Shown here one piece after another: positions 18,631 through 28,208 of a stretch of DNA of 64,000 nt. The first letter of the stretch is position 1; each line of letters begins with the position of its first letter. The stretch lies in contig CALAJN010000014.1 in NCBI GenBank assembly GCA_937922675.1, positions 310,001 to 374,000 of the forward strand, written 5' to 3'. This DNA is from an uncultured Granulosicoccaceae bacterium (GTDB taxonomy: Bacteria; Pseudomonadota; Gammaproteobacteria; Granulosicoccales; Granulosicoccaceae). Position numbers and translations under genes: made by a program. The notes below the pieces were generated by a model, which worked only from the letters and a program-made list of their open reading frames with translations, was not told where the DNA came from and made no database searches.

Positions 18631-19569
18631 TCAGTGTCGTCTGAGCTCGCGCGGTATGGCGAAGGTCACTGTCTCCTGAATACCGTCAAACTCGACCTCG
18701 GTTTCGCCGCCGTGTTGCTTGAGGTATTCGATAACTTCCTTGACCAGCACTTCGGGAGCAGAAGCTCCGGCTGTTACGCCCACTGAGGTGCGCCCTTCGA
18801 GCCACTCTGGCTGAATAGCTTCGGCACGCGCTATCAGATGCGACTCGACACCTGCACGTGCGCCAAGTTCGGCGAGACGGTTGGAGTTGGAGCTGTTGGT
18901 CGCACCGACAACGAGCAACAGGTCCACATCCTTGCACAAGGCCTTGACCGCGTCTTGCCGGTTCTGTGTGGCATAGCAGATGTCATCGCGCTTGGGTGCT
19001 GCGATATTGGGAAAGCGTTCGCGCAAGCACGCGATGATACTTTCGGTATCGTCCACGGACAGAGTAGTCTGCGAGACAAAGGCCAGACGTTCCGGGTCCT
19101 TGATTTCAAGCGAGGCAACATCGTCCTCGGTTTGCACAAGTACGATGCGCCCACCGTTGCTGGTGTCATAGCGCCCCATGGTGCCCTCAACCTCCGGGTG
19201 CCCGGCATGACCGATGAGAATGACCTCGCGACCTTCGCGGGCGTACTTGACCACTTCCATGTGCACCTTGGTGACCAGAGGACAAGTGGCATCGAAGATC
19301 TGCAGCCGACGTTCTACCGCAGTGTCCTCGACTTCCTTTGATACACCGTGCGCACTGAAGATCACGGTTGCGCCATCAGGCACTTCATCGAGCTCCTCCA
19401 CAAAGACAGCGCCCTTGTCACGCAGCCCATCGACCACGTAACGATTGTGTACCACTTCATGGCGCACGTGGATCGGCGCCCCGTGGATCTCCAGCGCACG
19501 TTCAACAATTTCGATCGCCCGATCCACGCCGGCGCAGAAACCGCGCGGGTTAGCGAGAAGAATCTTCAT
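18631..19569 (-). CDS. ispH: 4-hydroxy-3-methylbut-2-enyl diphosphate reductase
   Basis: Last enzyme of the MEP isoprenoid pathway, a 4Fe-4S protein making IPP and DMAPP. The 312-aa protein has the three cluster cysteines in GFCAGVDRA (Cys12), [12 protein letters not shown] and [11 protein letters not shown], and the substrate-binding [13 protein letters not shown]. It overlaps lspA by 4 bp. The fkpB gene often found between lspA and ispH is absent. Confidence 0.97.
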   Translation of the reverse strand: MKILLANPRGFCAGVDRAIEIVERALEIHGAPIHVRHEVVHNRYVVDGLRDKGAVFVEELDEVPDGATVIFSAHGVSKEVEDTAVERRLQIFDATCPLVTKVHMEVVKYAREGREVILIGHAGHPEVEGTMGRYDTSNGGRIVLVQTEDDVASLEIKDPERLAFVSQTTLSVDDTESIIACLRERFPNIAAPKRDDICYATQNRQDAVKALCKDVDLLLVVGATNSSNSNRLAELGARAGVESHLIARAEAIQPEWLEGRTSVGVTAGASAPEVLVKEVIEYLKQHGGETEVEFDGIQETVTFAIPRELRRH

Positions 19570-20063
19570 GTTGCAGAGTCCGGACGAGTCTCCTCGCCTT
19601 TGTCGAAGAAGGTCAGAATCAACAGCAGAATGGTGCCAACGCTAATGGCTGCGTCTGCCACATTGAAAGAGGGAAAGTAGGCCTCGGCCTTCCAGTGCAC
19701 CTGCAGAAAATCGACAACATGCCCGTAGATCACTCGATCAATCAGGTTGTTGCCGATGGCGCCCCCAAGAATCAGCGAGATGGCAACTGCCAGCCAGCGT
19801 TCGTGGCGTGTCATCCGGGCAAGCCAGACAATGAGCACAATACTGATAACGACACTGATACCGATAAAGAACCAGCGCTGCCAACCACCGGCATTGGCCA
19901 AAAAACTGAATGCCGCGCCACTGTTGTATGCCTTGGTCAGATTGAAGAACGAGGTGTATTCGATCTGCTCGTACAAGGCGATGTTGCGATCAACCCAGAC
20001 CTTGCTGATCTGGTCCAGGATGACAACAACAGCGGCAATGCCATAGCGAAAAAGATAAGACAT
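19566..20063 (-). CDS. lspA: prolipoprotein signal peptidase II
   Basis: Inner-membrane aspartyl protease that cleaves lipoprotein signals after diacylglyceryl transfer. The 165-aa protein has four hydrophobic segments and both conserved catalytic regions, [20 protein letters not shown] and [11 protein letters not shown], each with one catalytic aspartate. It lies 8 bp downstream of ileS and overlaps ispH by 4 bp. Confidence 0.96.
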   Translation of the reverse strand: MSYLFRYGIAAVVVILDQISKVWVDRNIALYEQIEYTSFFNLTKAYNSGAAFSFLANAGGWQRWFFIGISVVISIVLIVWLARMTRHERWLAVAISLILGGAIGNNLIDRVIYGHVVDFLQVHWKAEAYFPSFNVADAAISVGTILLLILTFFDKGEETRPDSAT

Positions 20064-20071
20064 GATGCTGT

Positions 20072-22966
20072 TCAGGCGATACGTCGCAGCTCACCCGGGC
20101 CTGTGATGTTGGTCGCACAGCGACCACACAGTTCCGGGTGCTCGGCGTTGGAGCCAACATCTTCGCGCAGGTGCCAGCATCGAGGACACTTGGCTGCACG
20201 GGTGCGCACAGCGGCAATCGCGACCTTGCCACCGGTTACCGAGACGGTTTCAATGGTGTCCGGTACCTCTGCCAGTGGAGCCACGGTGGCCTCAGAGGTA
20301 ATCAGAACGAATCTGAGTTCGTCGCCGAGTTCATCGAGCAGGGTCTTGACCTCGGCATCCGCATGGATGGTGACAGAAGCATCGAGGCCACCACCGATAT
20401 CGCCATTCGCGCGCAGTGACTCAAGCGTGCGCGATACCGCCTCACGTACCGAAATGATGACCTGCCAGGCGTCGCTACCAGCAAGGCCGCGAGCCTCGGG
20501 CTCAAGAGCAAAGAGCTCGTTGGACCAGGTCTGCGTGAACACGTTGCGGTCGCGCTCAGCTTCGTTCTTGCTGAGCTCCTGCCAGATCTCGTCGCTGGTA
20601 AATGACAGTACCGGTGCTATCCAGCGGGTCATAGCATCGAGAATCAGATACATCGCCGTTTGCGTTGAACGTCTACCAGCGCTATTGGCCGGCATGGTGT
20701 ATTGACGGTCCTTGATGACATCGAGATAGAAGCTCGACATCTCTACCGCGCAAAAGTTATGGATGCGTTGGTAGACCGCATGAAATTGATACCGTTCATA
20801 GGCATCGGCAACAGCGTTCTGGGTGTCGAGCGCTGCATGTACAGCCCAACGATCCAGAGCCAGCATGTTTTCAGGGGCTACGCGATCTGTCTTGATATCA
20901 AAATCATCGAGCGCTGACAGCAGATAGCGTGCGGTATTACGGATACGCCGGTAGGAGTCTGCCATGCGGGCAAGAATTTCCTTGCTGACCGTCATCTCGC
21001 CACGATAGTCAGCAGAGCAGACCCACAAGCGCACGATGTCCGCCCCCAGTGTCTTGAGCAGCTCTTGAGGCGCGATGACGTTGCCGAGTGACTTTGACAT
21101 CTTGCGACCTTTCTGGTCGACCGTGAAGCCGTGAGTCAGCACTTGTTTGTAGGGTGCCTGACCTTCAACAGCAACACTTGTCAGGATCGATGAATGAAAC
21201 CAGCCGCGATGCTGATCAGAGCCTTCAAGATACATGTCGGCCGGATAGTGGCGGCGATCGCCGTGCTCGGCGTCGCCTCGTTTGAGTACGTGATACCAAG
21301 AGGAGCCTGAGTCAAACCACACATCCAGCACGTCAGTGACCTTGTCGTAGTCGCTTGCCTCGTCCCCGAGCAAATCAGTGGCATCAAGATCAAACCAGGC
21401 TTGTATTCCTGACTTTTCGATGCGCTGGGCGGCCTGTTCCATGAGGTCGGTCGTGTTCGGATGCAGCTCCCCTGTTTGCTTGTGCAAGAAAAAAGGGATA
21501 GGCACGCCCCAGTAGCGCTGGCGTGAGATGCACCAGTCCGGGCGGTTGGCAATCATGCCATCGATACGTGACTGGCCCCAGTCAGGGATCCAGGTGACGT
21601 TCTTGATGGCATCAAGCGTATCGCTGCGCAGGTTTTTCGCATCCATGCTGATGAACCACTGCGGTGTGGCGCGATAGATGATCGGCGTCCTGGTGCGCCA
21701 GCAGTAGGGGTAGCTGTGCTGGTAGTCAGCCGCCAGCGCAAGTGCACCTGCTTCATCGAGCGCCTCGGCCATGCGCTTGTCAACCTTGGTCACGTGCTCG
21801 CCACCAAACTGCTCGACGTGCTGGCGGAACAGGCCATTGTCGTCGACGTTGTCCAACAGCTCATCGATGCCCGCACGTCGTGCTGCATAGAAGTCATCAA
21901 CACCGTGATCCGGTGCGGTGTGTACAACCCCTGTGCCCGCTTCCAGCGTTACGTGGTCACCGTTGATCATCAGGGAGTCGCGCTCGTAGAGCGGATGCTT
22001 GAACATCAAACCAGCGATGGCATCCCCGCGCGCTGTCCCGAGAGTCTTGACGACATCAGCCTCAAAGCGGCGAGCGCAGTCCTCGATCAGATCTGCTGCG
22101 ATTATCAGAAGCTCGGCAGGCCCGGGTGAGCCTGCCCGGTTGACGCCTGTGATTTCCACCAGGGCGTATTCGATCTCCGGGTGAACGCTCAGGGCGAGGT
22201 TGCCAGGAATGGTCCACGGGGTCGTTGTCCAGATGAGCGTGGCGATGTCGAGTGAGCTTGCGTCTGCTGCAAGGCCGAAACGGGCAAGTACATCAGCTCG
22301 GTCGCGCGGCGCAAAGCGTACATCAATCGCTGTCGAGGTCTTGTCGTGGTACTCGACTTCGGCCTCGGCCATCGCCGAGTGCGCGCCCCAGCTCCAGTAG
22401 ACAGGTTTCAAGCCCTTGTAGACGTGGCCGTTTTCCACGATGCGCCCGAGTGCACGCACGATGTCGGCCTCGTTGCGATAGTTCATCGTGAGGTAGGGAT
22501 TGTCCCAATCGCCCATCACGCCGAGGCGGCGGAATTCAACGCGCTGATTGTCGATCTGTTCACCGGCGTATTCGCGGCATTTGGCACGAAATTCAGCCTC
22601 ATCGACGTCCTTGCCTGGCTTGCCGATCAAGCCCTCGACCTTGTTCTCGATCGGTAGCCCATGGCAGTCCCAACCCGGAACATAGGGCGCATCAAAACCA
22701 TCGAGTTGGCGGCTCTTCACGATCATGTCCTTGATGACCTTGTTGACCACGTGCCCGATGTGGATGTCGCCGTTGGCGTAGGGCGGACCGTCATGCAGGA
22801 TGAAGGTCGGTCGCCCCGCACTGGCGCGGCGTACCTGGCCGAAGTAGTCTTCGGCTTCCCAGCGAGCCAGCATCTCCGGCTCTCGCTTGGCAAGGTTGCC
22901 ACGCATCGGGAAGTCGGTCTTGGGCAGATTGAGAGTGTGCTTGTAGTCGGTCACGGTAACGGTCAC
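20072..22966 (-). CDS. ileS: isoleucyl-tRNA synthetase
   Basis: Class I synthetase of 964 aa with HIGH at [16 protein letters not shown] at [11 protein letters not shown], and an intact editing domain insertion ([14 protein letters not shown] ... [10 protein letters not shown]). The C-terminal zinc finger is CPRCWHL..CGRC. Translation starts at a GTG: either 22966 or 22954, both in frame; there is no in-frame ATG. Family members usually begin just before [20 protein letters not shown], so the GTG at 22954 is slightly preferred. It heads ileS-lspA-ispH. Confidence 0.97.
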   Translation of the reverse strand: MTVTVTDYKHTLNLPKTDFPMRGNLAKREPEMLARWEAEDYFGQVRRASAGRPTFILHDGPPYANGDIHIGHVVNKVIKDMIVKSRQLDGFDAPYVPGWDCHGLPIENKVEGLIGKPGKDVDEAEFRAKCREYAGEQIDNQRVEFRRLGVMGDWDNPYLTMNYRNEADIVRALGRIVENGHVYKGLKPVYWSWGAHSAMAEAEVEYHDKTSTAIDVRFAPRDRADVLARFGLAADASSLDIATLIWTTTPWTIPGNLALSVHPEIEYALVEITGVNRAGSPGPAELLIIAADLIEDCARRFEADVVKTLGTARGDAIAGLMFKHPLYERDSLMINGDHVTLEAGTGVVHTAPDHGVDDFYAARRAGIDELLDNVDDNGLFRQHVEQFGGEHVTKVDKRMAEALDEAGALALAADYQHSYPYCWRTRTPIIYRATPQWFISMDAKNLRSDTLDAIKNVTWIPDWGQSRIDGMIANRPDWCISRQRYWGVPIPFFLHKQTGELHPNTTDLMEQAAQRIEKSGIQAWFDLDATDLLGDEASDYDKVTDVLDVWFDSGSSWYHVLKRGDAEHGDRRHYPADMYLEGSDQHRGWFHSSILTSVAVEGQAPYKQVLTHGFTVDQKGRKMSKSLGNVIAPQELLKTLGADIVRLWVCSADYRGEMTVSKEILARMADSYRRIRNTARYLLSALDDFDIKTDRVAPENMLALDRWAVHAALDTQNAVADAYERYQFHAVYQRIHNFCAVEMSSFYLDVIKDRQYTMPANSAGRRSTQTAMYLILDAMTRWIAPVLSFTSDEIWQELSKNEAERDRNVFTQTWSNELFALEPEARGLAGSDAWQVIISVREAVSRTLESLRANGDIGGGLDASVTIHADAEVKTLLDELGDELRFVLITSEATVAPLAEVPDTIETVSVTGGKVAIAAVRTRAAKCPRCWHLREDVGSNAEHPELCGRCATNITGPGELRRIA

Positions 22967-23083
22967 GGGCTAGGCCCGGCTCGGGCATTACTTCACCGCG
23001 CGGACTCGCGAGGCGGTCTTATAGTGTATGCGATGCCCGGGTATATGCGATGTCCGGCGCTGGTGCGCGAGCCGGTTGCGCAC

Positions 23084-24631
23084 TCAGGCGTCGCGCAGCA
23101 TGCGCCGCAGAATTTTGCCACTGGCGGACTTTGGAATGCTGTCAGCGAAGCTCACCTCGGCGAGATGCTTGTAGCGGGCAACCCGTGAGGCAACAAACTC
23201 GCTGATCTGTTCTGCTGTTGCCTGTTGCCCGTCCTTGAGCACGATGAAGGCCTTGGGGCGCTCACCGGTCTCCTCGTCCGGAATGCCGATCACGGCAACA
23301 TCTGCAACCGCCGGGTGGGTGATGATCAAGGCCTCAAGCTCAGCCGGTGCCACCTGAAAACCACTGACCTTGATCAGCTCCTTGAGCCGATCCACCATGT
23401 AGAAGTAGCCGTCCTCATCAACGCGCGCCAGATCTCCGGTGCGCAGCCAGCCATCCTCGGTCACCGACTCGCGTGTCGCCTTCTCGTTGCCGAGATAGCC
23501 CTGCATCACCTGTGGCCCGCGCACCAGTAGCTGACCTACTTCGCCCGGCGCCACATCCACCTCGTTTTCATCGACCAGTCGACACTCGGTATTGGGGGCG
23601 GTAATGCCGCTGGAGCCCGCGCGTCCATTGATGCCATGTGTGCAGTGGCTGATCGGGCTCAACTCGGTCATGCCGTAGGCCTGCACGATCGCGCAATCCA
23701 CACGCGATGCTGCCTGGTCGGTCAGCTCGGCACCCAGTGGTGCCGCCCCGCAGATAATCTTGCGCAGCGAGGACAGGTCGTATTCGTCCACCAGTGGGCT
23801 CTTGGCAAGACCCAGCACGATTGGCGGCACGGCATAAAAGAGTGTGACCGCGTGGTTGGCGATGTGGCCGAGCGCTGCTGCCATGTCAAAGCGTGGCATC
23901 GTGACCACACAGGTGCCTTCGGCGAGCGCTGCGTTCATAGTGGCCTGCATGCCGTAGATGTGAAAGAACGGCAGCACCGACAGACAGATCTCGTCTCCCT
24001 TGCCATCGAGTAGCGCGTTGAGCTGGCCGATGTTGGCGATGAGATTGCGATGGGTGAGCATCACCCCCTTGGGCAGGCCTGTGGTGCCCGAGGAGTAGGG
24101 CATGACAACCGTATGCGTGGCAGGATCGACCGGTACCTGATCGGCCGGCTGTCCGTACAGCTCGTCAATCGATGGGTAGCCCGCGGCTGTGCCGATAGTG
24201 ACGATCCGGGCCTCGCTGCCACCTGCGCTGCGTGCTGTGTCAACAAATGCGGCGTCCACAATGATGCGGCTCGCACCGGCGTTTTGAAGCTGGTAGGCAA
24301 CTTCGTCCACACCATAGGTCGGGTTGACGGTGGTCACGGTTGCGCCAACCCGCGCGATCGCGTGAAAGGCGATGGCGTACTCAGGAGAGTTGGCGGCCAT
24401 CAGCGCGATCACTTCGCCCGGGGTTACCCCATCGGCGATCAAACCGCCGGCAAGCCTTGCGACTGCATCGCGTAATGCCGAGCGCGTAAAGCTGCGGCCG
24501 CTCGGGCCATCGATCATCGCTATCGCCTCGGGATCAGCGTCGACGTTGGCGAACACCACATCACCGACACAGCCGAGCGGAATCTCGACGTCGGCAAGCG
24601 GGCTCCTGATGATCATGCCGTGGTCACTCAT
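23084..24631 (-). CDS. AMP-dependent acyl-CoA synthetase, 4-coumarate-CoA ligase-like
   Basis: Adenylate-forming enzyme of 515 aa. It has the AMP-binding P-loop YSSGTTGLPKGVMLTH, the GWLRTGDLARVDEDGYFY hinge region, DRLKELIKVSGFQVAPAELE, and the C-terminal lysine motif PKSASGKILRRM. The overall pattern is that of 4-coumarate-CoA ligase and medium-chain acyl-CoA ligases; the acid substrate cannot be told. It overlaps the downstream-encoded side of the aldo-keto reductase (24628/24631) by 4 bp, so the two are cotranscribed. It belongs to the block that separates ribF from ileS. Confidence 0.85.
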   Translation of the reverse strand: MSDHGMIIRSPLADVEIPLGCVGDVVFANVDADPEAIAMIDGPSGRSFTRSALRDAVARLAGGLIADGVTPGEVIALMAANSPEYAIAFHAIARVGATVTTVNPTYGVDEVAYQLQNAGASRIIVDAAFVDTARSAGGSEARIVTIGTAAGYPSIDELYGQPADQVPVDPATHTVVMPYSSGTTGLPKGVMLTHRNLIANIGQLNALLDGKGDEICLSVLPFFHIYGMQATMNAALAEGTCVVTMPRFDMAAALGHIANHAVTLFYAVPPIVLGLAKSPLVDEYDLSSLRKIICGAAPLGAELTDQAASRVDCAIVQAYGMTELSPISHCTHGINGRAGSSGITAPNTECRLVDENEVDVAPGEVGQLLVRGPQVMQGYLGNEKATRESVTEDGWLRTGDLARVDEDGYFYMVDRLKELIKVSGFQVAPAELEALIITHPAVADVAVIGIPDEETGERPKAFIVLKDGQQATAEQISEFVASRVARYKHLAEVSFADSIPKSASGKILRRMLRDA

Positions 24632-25650
24632 ACGTTTATTCCCTTCATGCCTTCCTCGGTATAGCGAGCACCCGCCGCAGACCCTGCCGGAATCAGTCGA
24701 TCAAGCTGCTTGAGTTCCTCGAGGCTCAAGTCTATCTGCAAGGCAGCAACATTTTCCTCAAGACGGTCAATGCTTCGTGTTCCAGGGATCGGGACAATGT
24801 CATCACCCTGAGCCAGTACCCACGCAAGCGCCAGTTGCGCCACGCTGCACTGCTTTTGCTGTGCTACCTGCTTGAGTGCGTCGACAATGCAGCGATTGAG
24901 TGCAAGATTCTGTTCGCTGAAGCGTGGGTTGGCGCGCCTGAAGTCATTGTCGGCGAGGGCAGACGTTGATGTCAGTGCTCCGGTCAAAAAGCCCCGGCCC
25001 AGCGGTGAGTAGGCGACAAAACCGACACCGAGTTGCCGGCAGGCGGCCAGGATGCCCTGCTCGGGATCACGGCTCCACAAGGAATACTCGGTTTGCAGGG
25101 CCGTGATCGGATGCACGGCGTGCGCGCGTTGCAAGGTGGCCGGGTTGACTTCACACAGTCCGACGTGCCGAATCTTGCCCTCGGCCACCAGTTTGGCAAG
25201 CTCCCCCATCGGTTCCTCGATCGGGCGCGACACATCCACACGATGGACATAGTAGAGATCGATGGTGTCGATATCGAGACGTCGCAGGGAAGCTTCGCAG
25301 GCGGCGCGCACATAGGCCGGTTCATTATTGATGCCGCGTGCATAGGCACCAGGCTCGCGTTGAATGGCGAATTTGGTGGCCACCGTCACTGACTCACGAT
25401 CAGCCGTGCGGAGCAGTCTGCCAATCAGCTCCTCATTGTGGCCAAGACCATAAGTGTCTGCGGTATCGAGAAAATTCAGGCCCAGATCCAGGAATCGTTG
25501 CAATGTTGCCAGCGACTGTACGTCATCATGAGTGCCATAGAACTCGCTCATCCCCATACAGCCCAGCCCAAGTCCAGAGACGCTCAGCCCACCCTCCACG
25601 CTACCGAGCGTGCGGGTATGCGATCCATAGACGTTATCGAGTGCGCTCAT
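24628..25650 (-). CDS. aldo-keto reductase
   Basis: NADPH-dependent carbonyl reductase fold of 340 aa, AKR13-like. The N-terminal GSVEGGLSVSGLGLGCMGMSEFYG is typical of this group. The catalytic tetrad residues are visible: Asp and Tyr in LDTADTYGLGHNEE, Lys in VTVATKFAI and His in LYYVHRVD. The C-terminal cofactor site reads VPIPGTRSIDRLEEN. It is translationally coupled to the acyl-CoA ligase and divergent from the MFS gene. Substrate unknown. Confidence 0.88.
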   Translation of the reverse strand: MSALDNVYGSHTRTLGSVEGGLSVSGLGLGCMGMSEFYGTHDDVQSLATLQRFLDLGLNFLDTADTYGLGHNEELIGRLLRTADRESVTVATKFAIQREPGAYARGINNEPAYVRAACEASLRRLDIDTIDLYYVHRVDVSRPIEEPMGELAKLVAEGKIRHVGLCEVNPATLQRAHAVHPITALQTEYSLWSRDPEQGILAACRQLGVGFVAYSPLGRGFLTGALTSTSALADNDFRRANPRFSEQNLALNRCIVDALKQVAQQKQCSVAQLALAWVLAQGDDIVPIPGTRSIDRLEENVAALQIDLSLEELKQLDRLIPAGSAAGARYTEEGMKGINV

Positions 25651-25710
25651 GAAGGGGAGTTGGCTGGGGATGTGTTCGTTCCACCTTAACCCGCGTCTAC
25701 TCTTTGCTTC

Positions 25711-26871
25711 ATGGCCAAACGTTCTGCCACATTGATCGCCGCGCTCTCGGCCGGCAACTTTGTCATCGGCATGGGGGCTTTTGTGGTGATCGGCATGCTC
25801 GCGCCGGTGAGCGAGGGTTTGTCAGTCACGCCTGCTGATGCAGGGCTCTTGCTCACCATCTATGCGCTCGCCTATGCCTTGGGTTCGCCGCTCGGTGTTG
25901 CGTTCACAGGAGCCCTGGAAAGGCGTCACGTGTTGCTCGGCGGCCTGGGTCTGTTTGCACTTGCAGCCCTGCTGGCCACCCTGGCCACCTCCCTTGAGGT
26001 GTTGCTGATTGCGCGTGTGTTCGGTGCGCTCGGGGCGGGGCTGTTTACCCCGGTTGCCGCAGGTGTTGCGCTGGCAGTCAGTGCGCCCGGTGCCGAGGGG
26101 CGCACGCTGGCCCGTGTGTTCTTTGGTCTGACACTGGCGCAGGTCACCGGTGTGCCAGCCGGCAGCTGGCTTGCCTACGCCTTTGGGTGGCAGGCCGCCT
26201 TTGCGGTAGTGGTGGTCCTGGCTGTCATGGCGTGGATTGCGCTGTGGAATCTGGTGCCGCGTGGTATTGCCTTTCAGGTCAATGGTCTGGGTACGCTTCG
26301 CAGAGCCTTGCTGGATATCCCGGGGATGGTTGCGGTGTTGTTCACAGCGACCTTTCTCGGTGCGATCTACATCATGTTGACCTATCTTGCGCTGTTGCTG
26401 GATGAGCGCATGGGGCTGGGGCGTGATGGGGTGACGTTGGTCCTGGTGGTCTACGGACTCGGCGCTGTCATCGGCAACCTGCTGGGCGGTCGACTCAATG
26501 ATCGCATCGGCTCATATCGCACACTGGTTGTGCTTTGTGTGGTGCAGCTGTGTTGTCTGCCGTTGTTTTCGTACTTGCCAGTGCCCCTGGCGTTGCTATT
26601 GCTGCTCGTGTTCGTGTCGGCAGTCTTCGGTTGGGCATTCATGGCGCCACAACAGGCCCGCCTCGTGGGGCTACGTCCGGCTCGTCAGGCGGTGGTGTTG
26701 TCACTCAATGCTGCGGCCATTTATGTCGGTACCGCTGTCGGGTCGTCATTGGGCTCCCTGGCGCTCGCGGGTTTGGGCCTGGATGCACTTGGCTGGTGTG
26801 CAGGCCTGGCCATGTTGGGCACGCTTGCGCATCTGCTCGCATCGAGACGGATTCAGCCGGAGTCTGCTTGA
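25711..26871 (+). CDS. MFS transporter (sugar efflux/AraJ-like)
   Basis: Inner-membrane carrier of 386 aa with twelve hydrophobic segments. The inter-helix motif after helix 2 is FTGALERRHVLLGG, and the family motif in the second half is GGRLNDRIGSYRTLV. It most resembles DHA1-type efflux carriers of the AraJ/YdhP group. It is divergent from the aldo-keto reductase (60-bp gap), and its last 19 bases overlap the end of the convergent DUF1636 gene. Substrate unknown. Confidence 0.85.
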   Translation: MAKRSATLIAALSAGNFVIGMGAFVVIGMLAPVSEGLSVTPADAGLLLTIYALAYALGSPLGVAFTGALERRHVLLGGLGLFALAALLATLATSLEVLLIARVFGALGAGLFTPVAAGVALAVSAPGAEGRTLARVFFGLTLAQVTGVPAGSWLAYAFGWQAAFAVVVVLAVMAWIALWNLVPRGIAFQVNGLGTLRRALLDIPGMVAVLFTATFLGAIYIMLTYLALLLDERMGLGRDGVTLVLVVYGLGAVIGNLLGGRLNDRIGSYRTLVVLCVVQLCCLPLFSYLPVPLALLLLLVFVSAVFGWAFMAPQQARLVGLRPARQAVVLSLNAAAIYVGTAVGSSLGSLALAGLGLDALGWCAGLAMLGTLAHLLASRRIQPESA

Positions 26872-27239
26872 GTCTTTCCCGGAAGACGCGCTGCAAACCG
26901 ACCCTTGATCTGTTCAGGCCAGTGCTTGTAGGCGACGATGCCGTTGCGGGAGTCTGTGTAGTGCGCGCAGAACGTGCTCAGCGCGTCCACTGTTGTCATT
27001 TCGGCCGGCAAGTCACACAAGACGTAGCTGTACTTCTCACTTGACTGCAAGGCGAGTGCACAAGGGCGTTCGCAGGACATGAGGCAGCGTGTACGTTCAA
27101 CCTGTACACCGGTAATGGTGTGGTTTTCCAATAATTGTGCAAGTGCGGCACCTGGACGTGGTGCATGCGGATTGCTTGGATCGTAGCCACAGGTTTCGCA
27201 GACCGTCAGCGTTACAGGCTTGTCCGCGATTGACTTCAC
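26853..27239 (-). CDS. DUF1636 family [2Fe-2S] thioredoxin-like protein
   Basis: Protein of 128 aa with cysteine motifs CETCGYD near the N terminus and RCLMSCERPC in the middle, spaced as in thioredoxin-like 2Fe-2S ferredoxins of the DUF1636 family. The role is unproven; relatives occur near cobalamin and metal genes, but none is seen here. Its ATG overlaps the TGA of ribF by 4 bp, so it is cotranscribed with ribF. Confidence 0.82.
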   Translation of the reverse strand: MKSIADKPVTLTVCETCGYDPSNPHAPRPGAALAQLLENHTITGVQVERTRCLMSCERPCALALQSSEKYSYVLCDLPAEMTTVDALSTFCAHYTDSRNGIVAYKHWPEQIKGRFAARLPGKTQADSG

Positions 27240-28201
27240 GTCAGTAACTGGCGTGCGCTGGCGGTATCGCTGGCAATCTGTGCCTTGAGCTGATCAAGTG
27301 AGTCAAAGCGCCGTTCACCGCGAATGAAGTGCATGAAGTCAACAGCAAGGTGGTGACCGTAGAGCTCACAGTTCTCATCAATGAGGTGAACCTCCAGCAG
27401 TAGTCGTCGGCCGCCTATGGTTGGCCGTTGGCCGAGGTTGGCTACCGCCGGATAACGCTTGCCGGTGTCCAGGTCGCTTGCCTGCACGGCAAACACGCCT
27501 GCTAGTGGAGGCACCAATTTCTTCAAGGCGACATTGGCGGTCGGAAAACCGAGTTGCCTTCCGAGTTTTTCACCATGGATCACGCGCCCGTCGATACGGT
27601 AGGGGCGCCCTAGCAACTTGGTCGCCTCCTCGATTTCGTTGTTGGCAAGCGCTTGTCGCACACGCGTACTCGAGACTCGTGCAGCATCGATATCGACGGT
27701 GGTGGTCTCTTCTACGCTGAAATGGTGAGCGTTTCCTGCAGTACGTAGCGTGTCGAAGTTGCCGGCACGATCACGTCCGAATCGAAAGTCGTCGCCTACA
27801 ATCAAGTGCCTGACTTGTAGTGTTTTAACAAGAATCTGTTCAATGAACTGCTCTGGTGTCAGTTGCGCCAATGCCTCGTTGAAAGCCAGCAGCATCAGGT
27901 AGTCGATGCCATGCGAGGCAATGGACTCCACGCGGTTGCGCAAGCCCTGCAAGCGTAGCGGCGCATTCTCACCCCAGAAGTGTTGCTGGGGCAGAGGCTC
28001 AAAGCTCAGCACGACTGATGCAAGCTCGCGTTGCCGGGCGGCTGCTGTGAGCTGCGAAAAGATGTGGGCATGACCGACATGCACCCCATCAAAGTTGCCA
28101 ATGGTGACGGCTGTGCCCGTACCCTTGCCCCTGGAGTGGGCAGCAGTATCGTCGCGACCTGCGCAGGCTTGCCAGGCTTCTGTGCCACGCACAAGCTTCA
28201 T
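27236..28201 (-). CDS. ribF: bifunctional riboflavin kinase / FAD synthetase
   Basis: Makes FMN and FAD from riboflavin. The N-terminal adenylyltransferase half has GNFDGVHVGHAHIF and RVSSTRVRQAL; the C-terminal kinase half has GRPYRIDGRVIHGEKLGRQ followed by LGFPTANV. The 321-aa length is normal. It begins 7 bp after murJ's stop, matching the murJ-ribF order of many gammaproteobacteria. No FMN riboswitch is apparent. Confidence 0.96.
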   Translation of the reverse strand: MKLVRGTEAWQACAGRDDTAAHSRGKGTGTAVTIGNFDGVHVGHAHIFSQLTAAARQRELASVVLSFEPLPQQHFWGENAPLRLQGLRNRVESIASHGIDYLMLLAFNEALAQLTPEQFIEQILVKTLQVRHLIVGDDFRFGRDRAGNFDTLRTAGNAHHFSVEETTTVDIDAARVSSTRVRQALANNEIEEATKLLGRPYRIDGRVIHGEKLGRQLGFPTANVALKKLVPPLAGVFAVQASDLDTGKRYPAVANLGQRPTIGGRRLLLEVHLIDENCELYGHHLAVDFMHFIRGERRFDSLDQLKAQIASDTASARQLLT

Positions 28202-28208
28202 TAAACGA

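Noticed and set aside
22791-22988. An ATG upstream of ileS at 22988 as its start codon
   Set aside because: It is in a different reading frame; ileS must start at one of two in-frame GTG codons.
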